NCBI GenBank assembly: GCA_945860745.1
Contig: CAMASH010000015.1
Coordinates: 1-53,383, forward strand
DNA from: Chthoniobacter flavus
GTDB taxonomy: Bacteria; Verrucomicrobiota; Verrucomicrobiia; Chthoniobacterales; Terrimicrobiaceae
Direction of reading: 5' to 3'
Length of the DNA stretch: 53,383 nt
Each line of letters begins with the position of its first letter. Within the stretch, counting starts at the first letter, position 1. Below are positions 24,236 to 32,648 of this stretch, one piece after another. A model generated the notes under the pieces. That model saw only the letters and a list, made by a program, of their open reading frames with translations. It did no database searches and was not told where the DNA came from. Both the position numbers and the translations under genes were made by a program.

Positions 24236-25482
24236 GAACGGCGGATGCGCGCGCGTTCGGAAAGGACATCCGAGGCCTCGCCCCCCCGCCCCGTGGCCTG
24301 GAGGGCGGCGGCAAGGCCCGCCGCCTCCCCCGTGGCCAGACAAGTGCCCATGACCCGCACCGAGGCCTGCGCTTCGTGACTGCAGGAGAGACAGCGGCCG
24401 GCCACAAAAAGCGTCTTGTGATCCCGCGCGCGCAGCGAGCGCAAGGGAATGTCCGCGGGCTGCCCGTGGAGGGGAAACCGCAAACGCGGTCCGCGGTTCG
24501 ACTCGCGCAATTCCATCGGCCAGGTCGCCCGCGCCACGGCGTCGGGAAATTGCGCGCCCTTCTCCACATCAGCGGTCTCAAGCCGGTAGCGACCCACCAC
24601 GCGGCGACTCTCGCGAATCCCCACCCGGGCTGGAAAAACCGAAATCGTGCTGGTGGAAAAGCCGGGCGTGGAGGTCCGAAAAAATTCCGCCAGGCTCCAG
24701 GCGAGAGAGCGGCCCTCGACCTCCAGCGCGGTCAAATCGGCCGCGCGGGTCGGGTCGTAATCCGACGGACCCGTCAGATCGATGGTCACATAGACTTCCC
24801 CGCCCCGCCCGGTGCCACGCAGCGAAGCCCCCAGAGCACCGGCGGGCAGCCCCCCCCCGGCAACCGCCCGCGCGATGCGGGCCGCGATTTTCAAGCGCTC
24901 ATCGTCCTGCCAGGCCGACTCCTCCACTCCCTGCAGACCAAAGATAAAAGCCGGGCGCTGGAGATGCTCCGGCGGAGCCTGGTCGAAGGCTGCCCCGGCC
25001 AGGCCCAAAATCTCGCCGTCTCCGCTCGCATCCACCACGGAGCGGGCCGCGACCCGCCGACGGACTCCGCGCGTAACCAATTCGACGGCGGTCAGATCCG
25101 GGCTCACGGCGATAATCTCGCTGTGCAGGAGCATCTCGAGGTTTCCGGCGGCACCCACCATTTCGTCGGCCAGCCAGGCGCAGGCCGCCGGCTGATGCGG
25201 CAGCACCCACACCCGGCCCATGCGTTGCGGCCCCGCCGACCCGCCCCCGGCAATCAGCCGGGTGGCAAATTCGGAGGCGAAGCCAGGGTTCGCCCACTGC
25301 GGACCGCTGTCACCGGCGAGTTCATAGAGCCCGCAAAACGAATGGACCAAGGCGGCCGTGCCCATGCCGCCGAGCGCGCCGTGCCGCTCGACCAGCAGCG
25401 TGCGAGCCCCGGAACGCGCGGAGGAAATCGCCGCAGCCAGACCTGCCGGTCCGCCCCCGGCCACCAGAACGTCAACCCCCAT
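24232..25482 (-). CDS. FAD-dependent oxidoreductase (FAD_oxidored type)
   Basis: A flavoprotein of about 416 residues starting MGVDVLVAGGGPAGLAAA with the GxGxxG nucleotide motif and acidic strand end LVERHG. GGMGTAALVHSF follows. A mid-chain VVDASGDGEILGLAG and a C-terminal LFVAGRCLSCSHEAQASV, then MGTCLATGEAAGLAA, are typical of the PF12831 group. Members oxidise diverse substrates. The placement between an ACP and an AMP-ligase suggests it acts on the ACP-bound starter or on the polyene chain. The ATG at 25482 is used; a GTG two codons earlier is also open. A run of nine G within the coding strand near 24850 is in frame. Confidence 0.8.
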   Translation of the reverse strand: MGVDVLVAGGGPAGLAAAISSARSGARTLLVERHGALGGMGTAALVHSFCGLYELAGDSGPQWANPGFASEFATRLIAGGGSAGPQRMGRVWVLPHQPAACAWLADEMVGAAGNLEMLLHSEIIAVSPDLTAVELVTRGVRRRVAARSVVDASGDGEILGLAGAAFDQAPPEHLQRPAFIFGLQGVEESAWQDDERLKIAARIARAVAGGGLPAGALGASLRGTGRGGEVYVTIDLTGPSDYDPTRAADLTALEVEGRSLAWSLAEFFRTSTPGFSTSTISVFPARVGIRESRRVVGRYRLETADVEKGAQFPDAVARATWPMELRESNRGPRLRFPLHGQPADIPLRSLRARDHKTLFVAGRCLSCSHEAQASVRVMGTCLATGEAAGLAAALQATGRGGEASDVLSERARIRRS

Positions 25483-25518
25483 GACCACGGCAAACCAGGA
25501 CTGCCTTCGCCGGACCCA

Positions 25519-25791
25519 TCAGGCGACAAGGGTGAGACGCTCCCGGACTAAATGCGCGAGCTGCCGGACACTCTGGAAATTTGCCCGGCAGATGTCGGAA
25601 TCGGGCACCACCACGCCAAAGCCCTCTTCCAGCAGCAGGACAAGCTGCATCAGGGCCATGGAGTCCAGTCCCGCCGCGTAAAGGTCGCTGCCGGCGTTGA
25701 ATCCGGCCGGCACCTCGAGAATCCGCTCCCGGATGGCGGCCAGGATTCTCTCCTCAAGGCTGGCGAGATCAGGGATCGGCGGCGAACACAT
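25519..25791 (-). CDS. Acyl carrier protein (first of two)
   Basis: A 90-residue carrier protein. The phosphopantetheine attachment site is Ser44 in AAGLDSMALMQLVLLLEE. Helices before (SLEERILAAIRERILEV) and after it fit the ACP four-helix fold. It starts the minus-strand operon with the flavoprotein (36 nt downstream) and AMP-ligase, so it is the probable acceptor of the ligase product. It is divergent from the flippase-like gene, with 132 nt between starts that must hold both promoters. It is quite different in sequence from the second ACP at 31087, consistent with separate roles (starter loading versus elongation). Confidence 0.88.
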   Translation of the reverse strand: MCSPPIPDLASLEERILAAIRERILEVPAGFNAGSDLYAAGLDSMALMQLVLLLEEGFGVVVPDSDICRANFQSVRQLAHLVRERLTLVA

Positions 25792-25923
25792 TGCGGGTTG
25801 TAATGCATTCCGCGGGCTTGCGAGTCAAGAACCTCCGAGACGGCCGGCCGCTCGCACGGGAGACGAGACTTTTTTGGGCTTGCCAGTCCTGGATTCTCCA
25901 TCGCGTATGAGCGCCTTCGCTCC

Positions 25924-26904
25924 ATGACCGCTTTTGTCAAACGATGGTTTCCGCTGGTCCTGCAGACCCTCTTCAGCCTGGCTCTGCTCGCATGGATTTT
26001 CCGCAGCGAAACCTTTCGCCTCCAGGTCTGGGAGGTGGTGACCTCGGCCCGGCCGGCCTGGCTTGCGGTGGGCCTGGCGGTGGCCAGCCTGGGCAACGTC
26101 GTGGCGGCGTTTCGTTGGGGCATCTTCCTGCGCGTGCTCGACATTCCGCTCAGTCGCGGCGAGGTGCTGCGTTTGTCGTTCGCCGGGCTGTTCTGCAACA
26201 ACTTTCTGCTCGGCGCCGTGGGCGGTGATGCGGTGAAAGTCGTGTGGCTGGGCGCGAAGGGCCATCGCAAGTCGCACGCCCTCCTTTCGGTTTTGATGGA
26301 TCGCATGAGCGGGCTGGGAGCCCTGATTTTATGCTCGGTCACGTTTATCCTCTGGCGCTGGGAGTGGCTTTGCCGCAGTCCGGCCATGGCCGGAGCCATC
26401 GCGTTTGTCTTTCTCTATCTCGGGGTGGTCATTGGGCTGTTGTCGTCCACGTTTTTCCTGGCCCATCACGGCCGGATCCCAAAATTTCCGCGTCATCCAC
26501 CCACGCGGCAATTGATCCGCGAATCCTCACTGGCCTACCTCAAGTTCGTCCAGGAATGGCGGCAGACGCTGGTGGCCGCGGCCCTTTCCGTGGTCGTTCT
26601 CCTCGCCTATTTTTTCACCTTCTACTTCAGCGCACTCGCCTTCGATGTCGTCATCCCGGTGCCCGACTTTCTGGCCTTGATGCCGGCGGTGGATATTCTG
26701 TCAGCCTTGCCGGTCAGTCTGGGCGGCCTCGGGGTGCGGGAGCAATTTTTTGTCACAGCGCTGGGCGAGTTGGGCGACCTTCCCGCGGCGCAGGCCGTCT
26801 CGATATCCCTGGGTGGCGCCGTCATCACGCTGCTGAGCGGACTGGCCGGCCTGGTCTTTCTGCCCTCGTATCGCCGGATCGCCCGATCCCCGGAGGCCGT
26901 ATGA
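25924..26904 (+). CDS. Flippase-like membrane protein (UPF0104/LPG synthase TM domain)
   Basis: A 326-residue membrane protein with about eight hydrophobic segments, from the family of the transmembrane flippase domain of lysylphosphatidylglycerol synthase (AglD/UPF0104 type). Signature wording includes LRLSFAGLFCNNFLLGAVGGDAVKV (the conserved N-F--P/G-GGD region), SVLMDRMSGL, and LPVSLGGLGVREQFF near residue 270. It could translocate a lipid-linked precursor. It opens the longest plus-strand block of the cluster and overlaps the methyltransferase start (ATGA). Confidence 0.86.
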   Translation: MTAFVKRWFPLVLQTLFSLALLAWIFRSETFRLQVWEVVTSARPAWLAVGLAVASLGNVVAAFRWGIFLRVLDIPLSRGEVLRLSFAGLFCNNFLLGAVGGDAVKVVWLGAKGHRKSHALLSVLMDRMSGLGALILCSVTFILWRWEWLCRSPAMAGAIAFVFLYLGVVIGLLSSTFFLAHHGRIPKFPRHPPTRQLIRESSLAYLKFVQEWRQTLVAAALSVVVLLAYFFTFYFSALAFDVVIPVPDFLALMPAVDILSALPVSLGGLGVREQFFVTALGELGDLPAAQAVSISLGGAVITLLSGLAGLVFLPSYRRIARSPEAV

Positions 26905-27566
26905 GCTCCGGCCCGCTCTCCCCGCGGCGGCACGCCGTCTCCCGTTTCCGGCGCTGGCCGCCGTTGTTTTTCTATGCGGAGGGCAAGACCGCGCTTGATC
27001 CCGCCTATCCGGCGGTGGTGGCGGCGCTGAAAGATTCGCCCCTCCCGCTCTTGGACCTCGGCTGCGGCATGGGCCTGCTCGCCGCCTATCTGCGCGCGCA
27101 CGGTTACGAGGCGCCGATCCTCGGGGTTGATGCCGACGAAAAGAAAATAGGGATCGCGCGCCAAGCGTTGGCCGACACAAATGTCCGCTTCCGGGCGGGC
27201 GACGCGCGCGAATTTCCCGAACAGTCGGGCCACGTCGTCATGCTCGATGTGCTCCACTACTTCGATGACGCGGCCCAAGGCGCTCTTCTCCGCCGCATCG
27301 CGGCCAGCGTCGCTCCGGGTGGCCTGGCGCTCGTGCGCGTCACATTGCAGGAGCCAACCTGGCGCTTTGCCCTCACCCGCGCCGAGGAATGGCTGATTCA
27401 CCAGGTCCGCTGGATTCCCTGGATGGGCTCAAATTTTCCCACCCGCGACGAGGTCAGCGCACCGTTCCGGGAGGCGGGCTTCGCGGTGGACGTGCAACCG
27501 ATGTGGGGGCGGACGCCCTTCAACGGATACTTTTTTTCGTTTCGCCGTCCCGAGGTGATCCTGTAA
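26901..27566 (+). CDS. Class I SAM-dependent methyltransferase
   Basis: A 221-residue methyltransferase. Motif I is LLDLGCGMGLLAAYL (about residues 50-64), motif II ends LGVDADEKKI, and HVVMLDVLHYFDD is the motif IV area. The start at 26901 is set by ATGA overlap with the flippase gene. It is likely a tailoring enzyme of the polyene, such as a methoxy or methyl ester forming step, but the substrate is not evident. Small methyltransferases of this sort are found in aryl polyene clusters. The dehydratase starts 10 nt downstream. Confidence 0.86.
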   Translation: MSSGPLSPRRHAVSRFRRWPPLFFYAEGKTALDPAYPAVVAALKDSPLPLLDLGCGMGLLAAYLRAHGYEAPILGVDADEKKIGIARQALADTNVRFRAGDAREFPEQSGHVVMLDVLHYFDDAAQGALLRRIAASVAPGGLALVRVTLQEPTWRFALTRAEEWLIHQVRWIPWMGSNFPTRDEVSAPFREAGFAVDVQPMWGRTPFNGYFFSFRRPEVIL

Positions 27567-27576
27567 GTTGCGGGAG

Positions 27577-27987
27577 ATGGATCCCTCGTTCTACGGACTC
27601 CCGCATCGGGAGCCATTTTGTTTCCTCGATGCCGTATCGGAAATCGCGCCCGGCGTGGCGGCCCGGGGCCGGAAAACCTTCGCCGGAGACGAGGCGTTTT
27701 TTGCCGGTCATTTTCCCGGCAACCCCATCGTGCCGGGGGTGATCCTGACCGAGGCGCTGGCCCAATTGTCCGGCATCGCGGCGGCGGAGTCCGGCGGCAT
27801 GTGGTTGCTCTCCGCCATCCGCCAGATGAAGTTTTTTCATCCGGTGCGCCCCGGACAGATCCTGGATCTCAGTGCCCGGCGGACGGGCAATCTGGGGCCC
27901 TTGATTCAATTCGACGTCAAAGCCGAAGTCGCCGGCCTCCCCGTCGCGGAGGGTGCTCTCATCCTCACGAGAACGTCCGGACCGTGA
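27577..27987 (+). CDS. FabZ-like 3-hydroxyacyl-ACP dehydratase
   Basis: A 136-residue hot-dog-fold dehydratase. The catalytic block GHFPGNPIVPGVILTEALAQ (about residues 44-63) contains the FabZ His and the paired Glu. It would create each double bond of the polyene from a 3-hydroxyacyl-ACP. The ATG at 27577 (MDPSFYGLPHREPF) is used instead of the TTG three codons earlier. The product is short, so a single dehydratase domain acts alone. No ketoreductase is encoded in the window, so the 3-hydroxy substrate must be supplied by an enzyme encoded elsewhere. Confidence 0.88.
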   Translation: MDPSFYGLPHREPFCFLDAVSEIAPGVAARGRKTFAGDEAFFAGHFPGNPIVPGVILTEALAQLSGIAAAESGGMWLLSAIRQMKFFHPVRPGQILDLSARRTGNLGPLIQFDVKAEVAGLPVAEGALILTRTSGP

Positions 27988-28050
27988 CGCGCCGCCCGTT
28001 CGCCGAAACCCCAGCCGCCCGCAACCCCGGGCAGATTGCGGAACCCCATC

Positions 28051-28845
28051 ATGCCTAGATCCAGAATTTCTCCGGCGGAGGGATTGACCGCGCTGCTCGG
28101 ACTGGCCCTGGCCGGGGCGGGTCTCCTGCTCGGCACCGGTCGATGGCGCGCCGGGGGGCTCCTGGCCGGGGCGGCCCATGCCACCTTTTGCGCCACCGCC
28201 GCGATCCCCAACCACCCGCTCAGCGGCCCCTTGGTCCGGCGGTTCCGCCCGGAAGCTCCGGACGTTTGGCTCACGATTGACGACGGCCCGCATCCCGAAT
28301 CAACTCCCGCCATTTTGGAACTCCTCCACCAGCACAACGCCCGGGCCACGTTTTTCGTGATCGGCCGGAACGCCGCCCGCCATCCCGGACTTTTGCAGGA
28401 CATCGCCGGGGCGGGCCACACGCTGGGCAATCACACCCATCACCATTGCACGGCCAGCTTTTGGACGGCGGGTCCGCGGCGCATCGCCCGGGAGATTGAC
28501 GAAGCCGCGGCGGCCGTGGCTGCGGCAGGCCTGCCGCCACCGCGCTATTTCCGTGCGCCGGTGGGCATGACCAATCTTTTTGTCGCTCCCGCCCTCGCCG
28601 CCCGCGGTCTTCTGCGCATTGGCTGGTCGGCCCGCGGTTTCGATACCCGTGCCCGGACGCCCGCCGCCGTCGTAGGGTCGGTTATGAAAAACTGCCGTCC
28701 GGGCACCATTATTCTGCTGCACGAACGCGGTCCGGCTGCGGGCGTGCGCAGTCTCGCTCCGCTGTTGGCCCGGTTGGAGAAGCGTTCCATGCGCTGCGTG
28801 CTGCCGTCCGACCCGGAATTGATCGTGGATGGAGCCGGGCAATGA
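28051..28845 (+). CDS. Polysaccharide deacetylase family protein
   Basis: A 264-residue NodB-domain protein with an N-terminal pair of hydrophobic segments (about residues 8-50) that should hold it in the membrane. Metal and catalytic residues are visible: VWLTIDDGPHPES (the TFDDGP motif; Asp-Asp, about residues 72-82) and TLGNHTHHHC (the H-S/T-x3-H motif). Then come YFRAPVGMTN and the C-terminal GTIILLHERG. The family removes N-acyl groups from sugars. In this cluster it may act on an amino-sugar or other lipid head group. Its stop overlaps the ketosynthase start (ATGA). Confidence 0.87.
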   Translation: MPRSRISPAEGLTALLGLALAGAGLLLGTGRWRAGGLLAGAAHATFCATAAIPNHPLSGPLVRRFRPEAPDVWLTIDDGPHPESTPAILELLHQHNARATFFVIGRNAARHPGLLQDIAGAGHTLGNHTHHHCTASFWTAGPRRIAREIDEAAAAVAAAGLPPPRYFRAPVGMTNLFVAPALAARGLLRIGWSARGFDTRARTPAAVVGSVMKNCRPGTIILLHERGPAAGVRSLAPLLARLEKRSMRCVLPSDPELIVDGAGQ

Positions 28846-30044
28846 GTGAACCTCCGCACATCGTGGTCACGGGCATGGGCTGCGTCACGCCGCTCGGTTC
28901 CGACCTCGGGGAAACGTGGGAGCGGCTGGTCCGCGGTGAGAATGGCTTTCGCGAAGTGACCCTCTTTGCCAGCGACGGCTATCGCACCCGCCTCGCAGGG
29001 GAGTGCCCGCTCCCGCCGCTCTCTCCCGCGCTGGCGGAAAAGTTTCGCCCGCCCCGCGCCTCACGCCTTTTGATTCCGGCCGCAACGGAGGCGCTGCGCA
29101 TGGCCGGCTTGTCCGCGTTCGACGGCCTGCCGCTGAGCTTTAGTTCGACCGCCGGAGGGATGGAATTCGGCCAGGATTTCCTGCGCGAAATCACGACTTC
29201 CCGGCGGGTGCTTTTTCGCCGCATTGCCCGCTATCATCCCCAGCAACAATTGCTGGATCTCCAGGAGGCGCTCGGCTTTCAAAGCGGTCCGACATTTCTG
29301 GTGGCCAACTCCTGCGCCAGCGGGGCCAATGCGGTCGGCCACGCCGCGGACTGGCTGCAAGCCGGGCGCGGCGAAGTCGCGCTGGCAGGGGGGTTCGAGG
29401 CGCTTTGTGAATTGGTCTTCGCCGGTTTCGATTGCCTCCAGGCCCAAACGACCACGCACTGCCGCCCCTTTGATGAAGGTCGGTCCGGCCTGCTGCTCGG
29501 TGAAGCCGCCGCCTGCCTGGTGCTGGAGACCGAGGCCCATGCCGCCCGCCGCGGGGCCACGCCGCTGGCCCGGCTGGCCGGTTACGGACACTCGACCGAC
29601 AACCACCACCTGACCCAGCCGGCGCCAAACGGGACCGCCTTGGTCCGGGCCTTGCGCGCCGCCTGCGCCCACGCCGGCCTTTCGCCCGCCGAGATTGATT
29701 ATGTCAATGCCCATGGCACGGCCACCCCGGCCAACGACCCCGCCGAGCACCATGCGTACGCGGAAGTCTTCGGTCCCGCGCTGGCGGAAGGACACCCGCA
29801 AATTCGCTCCACCAAAGCCGCCATCGGCCACACCCTCGGCGCCGCGGGCGCGGTCGAAGCCCTCCTGGCCATCCAAAGTCTCCGCACCGGCCAGCTCCCG
29901 CCCCAGCTCGGTGTCGAGCGCCCGCTGGCCGGCCTCGAGCATGCGCTGACCGGACGCCTCCCCGCTGCGGGAGCGCGTTACGTCGCCAGCACGAATCTAG
30001 GTTTCGGCGGTTCGAATGCCGCCCTCATCTTTGCCGCGCCATGA
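28842..30044 (+). CDS. Beta-ketoacyl-ACP synthase (KS)
   Basis: A 400-residue FabF-type condensing enzyme with the full catalytic triad: Cys158 (VANSCASGANAVG), His291 (VNAHGTATPANDP) and His330 (STKAAIGHTLGAAG). The C-terminal NLGFGGSNAALIF is the last conserved block. It would extend the polyene chain with malonyl-ACP, working as a heterodimer with the next gene product. It overlaps both neighbours by 4 nt (ATGA at each end), so the deacetylase, KS and partner are expressed in fixed ratio. Confidence 0.92.
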   Translation: MSEPPHIVVTGMGCVTPLGSDLGETWERLVRGENGFREVTLFASDGYRTRLAGECPLPPLSPALAEKFRPPRASRLLIPAATEALRMAGLSAFDGLPLSFSSTAGGMEFGQDFLREITTSRRVLFRRIARYHPQQQLLDLQEALGFQSGPTFLVANSCASGANAVGHAADWLQAGRGEVALAGGFEALCELVFAGFDCLQAQTTTHCRPFDEGRSGLLLGEAAACLVLETEAHAARRGATPLARLAGYGHSTDNHHLTQPAPNGTALVRALRAACAHAGLSPAEIDYVNAHGTATPANDPAEHHAYAEVFGPALAEGHPQIRSTKAAIGHTLGAAGAVEALLAIQSLRTGQLPPQLGVERPLAGLEHALTGRLPAAGARYVASTNLGFGGSNAALIFAAP

Positions 30045-31066
30045 ACGACCTTGCCATCATCGGAACCGGCAGTCTGACCCCGTCGGGGGGCGGTTGGCCG
30101 GGGCTGGAACCTGACGCGCCCCCCGTCGCGACCGGACTTCCCTCGCTGCGCCGCCCCGACACGACCTTTCCGGTTCAGCAGGTCGGGGACGGGTTTCTCC
30201 AAGACCTCACCCACGAGCCCCGTCTGCGCCGCGCCAGCCGCATCACCCTCATGATGGCCGCCGCCGCCCGGCAGGCCTTGGGCGACCGGACTCCGCAACG
30301 CCTCGGGCTCGTCGGCGCGTTCTTCACCGGGGCCTGTCATTTTTCGCGCCGCTTCTACGCGCCGGTGTTGGAACGCGGCCCCTCCTTCGCCAGCCCGGCC
30401 TTGTTTCCCGAAACGCTTTACAATTCCTCGCTCGGCCACATCGCGCATCTGCTCGGGGTGGGCGGTTCGTGTTACGCGATGGTCGGGGACGACTCGGCCT
30501 GGATCTCGGCGTTGGAAGTCGCGTCGTTGTGGCTTGATCTCAAGACGGTCGATGCCGTCCTCGTGGTCGGGGGCGAGGAATTGGATGTCTCGGCGCTCGA
30601 GGCTTATCGTGCCGCCGGCTGGCTCAAAAACGGCTTCCTCCCGGCCGAAGGTGCCGCCGCGGTTTTACTCAGCCGCGCGGGCGCCGACTCCGTCCTGACC
30701 ATTTCCGGCCTCACGCCGGGCTTCGCGTACCGCTCGCGGGCCTCGGTCCTTCGCGCGGTCGGGCAGTGTTTTGCGGCGATGAGCGGTGCCCCGATTGCCC
30801 GGACAGCCGACCGCACGTGGCTGCGGGCCCCGGTGGGCCGAATGGCGATCGGTCACTCGATGATCCCGTTGCCACCCGCCGGCCTGGGCCATGCTTTCAC
30901 CGCCAGCGCAGGCTGGCACACGCTGCAGGGAGCGCGCTGGCTTCTAGGACAATCGGAGGAGGACAGCCTGTGGGTGCCGGTGTGGGGGTTGCACCATCAA
31001 GTCGCCGCCCTGCGTCTGCGGAAAACCGGCCGCCCGCAGCTTGCCGTCGCCCCCGAGGAACGGTAG
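30041..31066 (+). CDS. Ketosynthase-like partner (chain-length-factor type), active-site Cys absent
   Basis: A 341-residue thiolase-fold protein, shorter than the KS. At the nucleophile position the sequence is YAMVGDDSAWISALEVA, with no cysteine. The paired histidine regions are also unlike an active KS (near the end only GRMAIGHSMIPLPPAGLGH). In type II aryl polyene and polyketide systems a KS pairs with such a chain-length factor that cannot catalyse but sets chain length. The start is fixed by ATGA overlap with the KS. The second ACP follows after 20 nt. Confidence 0.85.
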   Translation: MNDLAIIGTGSLTPSGGGWPGLEPDAPPVATGLPSLRRPDTTFPVQQVGDGFLQDLTHEPRLRRASRITLMMAAAARQALGDRTPQRLGLVGAFFTGACHFSRRFYAPVLERGPSFASPALFPETLYNSSLGHIAHLLGVGGSCYAMVGDDSAWISALEVASLWLDLKTVDAVLVVGGEELDVSALEAYRAAGWLKNGFLPAEGAAAVLLSRAGADSVLTISGLTPGFAYRSRASVLRAVGQCFAAMSGAPIARTADRTWLRAPVGRMAIGHSMIPLPPAGLGHAFTASAGWHTLQGARWLLGQSEEDSLWVPVWGLHHQVAALRLRKTGRPQLAVAPEER

Positions 31067-31086
31067 GAAACTGCCTAGCCTTTGCC

Positions 31087-31338
31087 ATGGACGCCAACCT
31101 CAACGATCTCAAGCAGCTCCTCATCGAGAACTGCAGTCTCCGCCTGGCCCCCGAGCAAATTTCCGAAACCATGCCACTGTTTGAGCCGGCGGGATTGGGT
31201 CTGGACTCGATCGACGCCTTGCAACTCGCAGTAGCGGTCGAGAAAAAGTATGGCTTTTCGATCAAAAATGCCGAGGTGGCCCGCGAGGCGCTGCAGAGCC
31301 TGGGCGCACTGCGCGACTGGATCGGCCGGCAGCCCTGA
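31087..31338 (+). CDS. Acyl carrier protein (second)
   Basis: An 83-residue ACP with phosphopantetheine Ser41 in GLGLDSIDALQLAVAVEKKYGF and a helix I of DLKQLLIENCSLRL. It is the likely extension-chain carrier for the KS/CLF pair directly upstream. The ATG at 31087 gives MDANLNDLKQL; the longer in-frame opening upstream is a shadow of the CLF gene. It is followed 17 nt later by the second halogenase-like flavoprotein. Confidence 0.92.
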   Translation: MDANLNDLKQLLIENCSLRLAPEQISETMPLFEPAGLGLDSIDALQLAVAVEKKYGFSIKNAEVAREALQSLGALRDWIGRQP

Positions 31339-31355
31339 GCGCAACCTGCCCTCCG

Positions 31356-32648
31356 ATGGCCATGGAAACATTTGACGTCATTATCGCAGGGGGAGGCCCC
31401 GGAGGCAGCGCGGCCGGCACTTTTCTGGCCCGCTCCGGATTGAAAACCCTCCTTCTCGAGAAAGACCAGCATCCGCGCTTCCACATCGGCGAATCGCTCC
31501 TGCCCCACGGCAACGACCTGCTGCGCGAGATGGGAGTGTGGGACAAGATCGTCGCCTCCGGAAATTTTCTGCCCAAACCGGGAGCTGAATTCTGGGTGGC
31601 CGACGGATCGGACAGCACGCAGTTCGAGTTCGCGAGGCAGCTTGGTCCGAAATATGCGTCCTCTTTCCAGGTCGAGCGGGCGAAATTCGATGAGTTGCTT
31701 TTCCATCACGCCGCCGAGACCGGCTGCACCGTGCGCCAGCATTGCGCCGTCACGCGCATCGATCCACAACCGGACCATGTCGTCGTCGAGTACTCCAACG
31801 GTAAAGCCACCCAGCGGGTGCGAGCCGGATGGCTGGTGGACGCCAGCGGCCGCGACGCCATCGCAGGACGATTGCTCCGCGTGCCCAAACTTCCCACCCA
31901 ACGCTCCGTGCGACTGGCCACCCATGCCCATTTTCGGGGCGTGGTCCGCAATTGCGCCGCGACCGCCGGCAATATCACCATCGCCCGGCTGCGCGAGGGC
32001 TGGTTTTGGTTCATCCCGCTGCAGGGGGATATGACCTCGGTCGGATTTGTGCAGCGGGCGGCCGAATTTCGCGCCGCCGGTCTCTCCCCCGAGGCCAGCT
32101 TCGCCGGCGCGGTGGCACGGAATACCTACCTGGCCGAACGCATGCGTTTTGCCGAACGGGAGGGAGCGTTTCGCACCGAGGGCGATTACAGCTATTGCTT
32201 CGGGAGTTTTGCGCCGCATCCGCGCATCCTCCTGGCCGGGGACGCCGCCGGTTTTGTGGATCCGATTTTTTCCTCCGGGGTGATGCTCGCCCTCAAATCC
32301 GGCCGGGCCGCCGCCGACTGGATTGCCCGCCAGCCTGATCGCGGACTTTCGCCGGGCGCGCAAAAAAAATACACCCGCGAGATCAAGCGCATGATGGACC
32401 TCTATCTTCGCATCATCGACACGTTCTACGACAAGGCCGGGTTCGAACTGCTCATGAACCCCCAACCCATTTTGAAGATTCCCGGCGCCGTCGCCGCTGT
32501 CGTCGGCGGAAACACCGATCTCGCGTTTCGTCATCGGTGGCGGCTCGAGGCCTTTTATTTTCTGGCCTGGCTCCAGCGCTGGCTGCCTGTCGCGCCCCGT
32601 ATTCCCCTGCTGGCCCCGGGCCCCCAAACGCAGTCCTCGCCCCCGTGA
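31356..32648 (+). CDS. FAD-dependent oxidoreductase, halogenase-like
   Basis: A 430-residue flavoprotein beginning FDVIIAGGGPGGSAAGTFLA (Rossmann GxGxxG), followed by the halogenase-type HIGESLLP. The WxWxIP-type motif is GWFWFIPLQGD, and the second FAD motif is LLAGDAAGFVDPIFSSGV. Relatives act as flavin halogenases or as hydroxylases/desaturases on ACP-bound aromatic or polyene substrates, so halogenation is possible but not shown. It is shorter than the first halogenase-like gene and clearly a paralogue, not a copy. It overlaps the acyltransferase start (GTGA at 32645). Confidence 0.83.
   Translation: MAMETFDVIIAGGGPGGSAAGTFLARSGLKTLLLEKDQHPRFHIGESLLPHGNDLLREMGVWDKIVASGNFLPKPGAEFWVADGSDSTQFEFARQLGPKYASSFQVERAKFDELLFHHAAETGCTVRQHCAVTRIDPQPDHVVVEYSNGKATQRVRAGWLVDASGRDAIAGRLLRVPKLPTQRSVRLATHAHFRGVVRNCAATAGNITIARLREGWFWFIPLQGDMTSVGFVQRAAEFRAAGLSPEASFAGAVARNTYLAERMRFAEREGAFRTEGDYSYCFGSFAPHPRILLAGDAAGFVDPIFSSGVMLALKSGRAAADWIARQPDRGLSPGAQKKYTREIKRMMDLYLRIIDTFYDKAGFELLMNPQPILKIPGAVAAVVGGNTDLAFRHRWRLEAFYFLAWLQRWLPVAPRIPLLAPGPQTQSSPP

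Noticed and set aside
24850..24858. Nine-base homopolymer within the FAD oxidoreductase gene as phase-variation switch
   Set aside because: The frame is intact through the tract and encodes part of a Gly-rich loop. Similar tracts occur by chance in this GC-rich genome (also near 34490).
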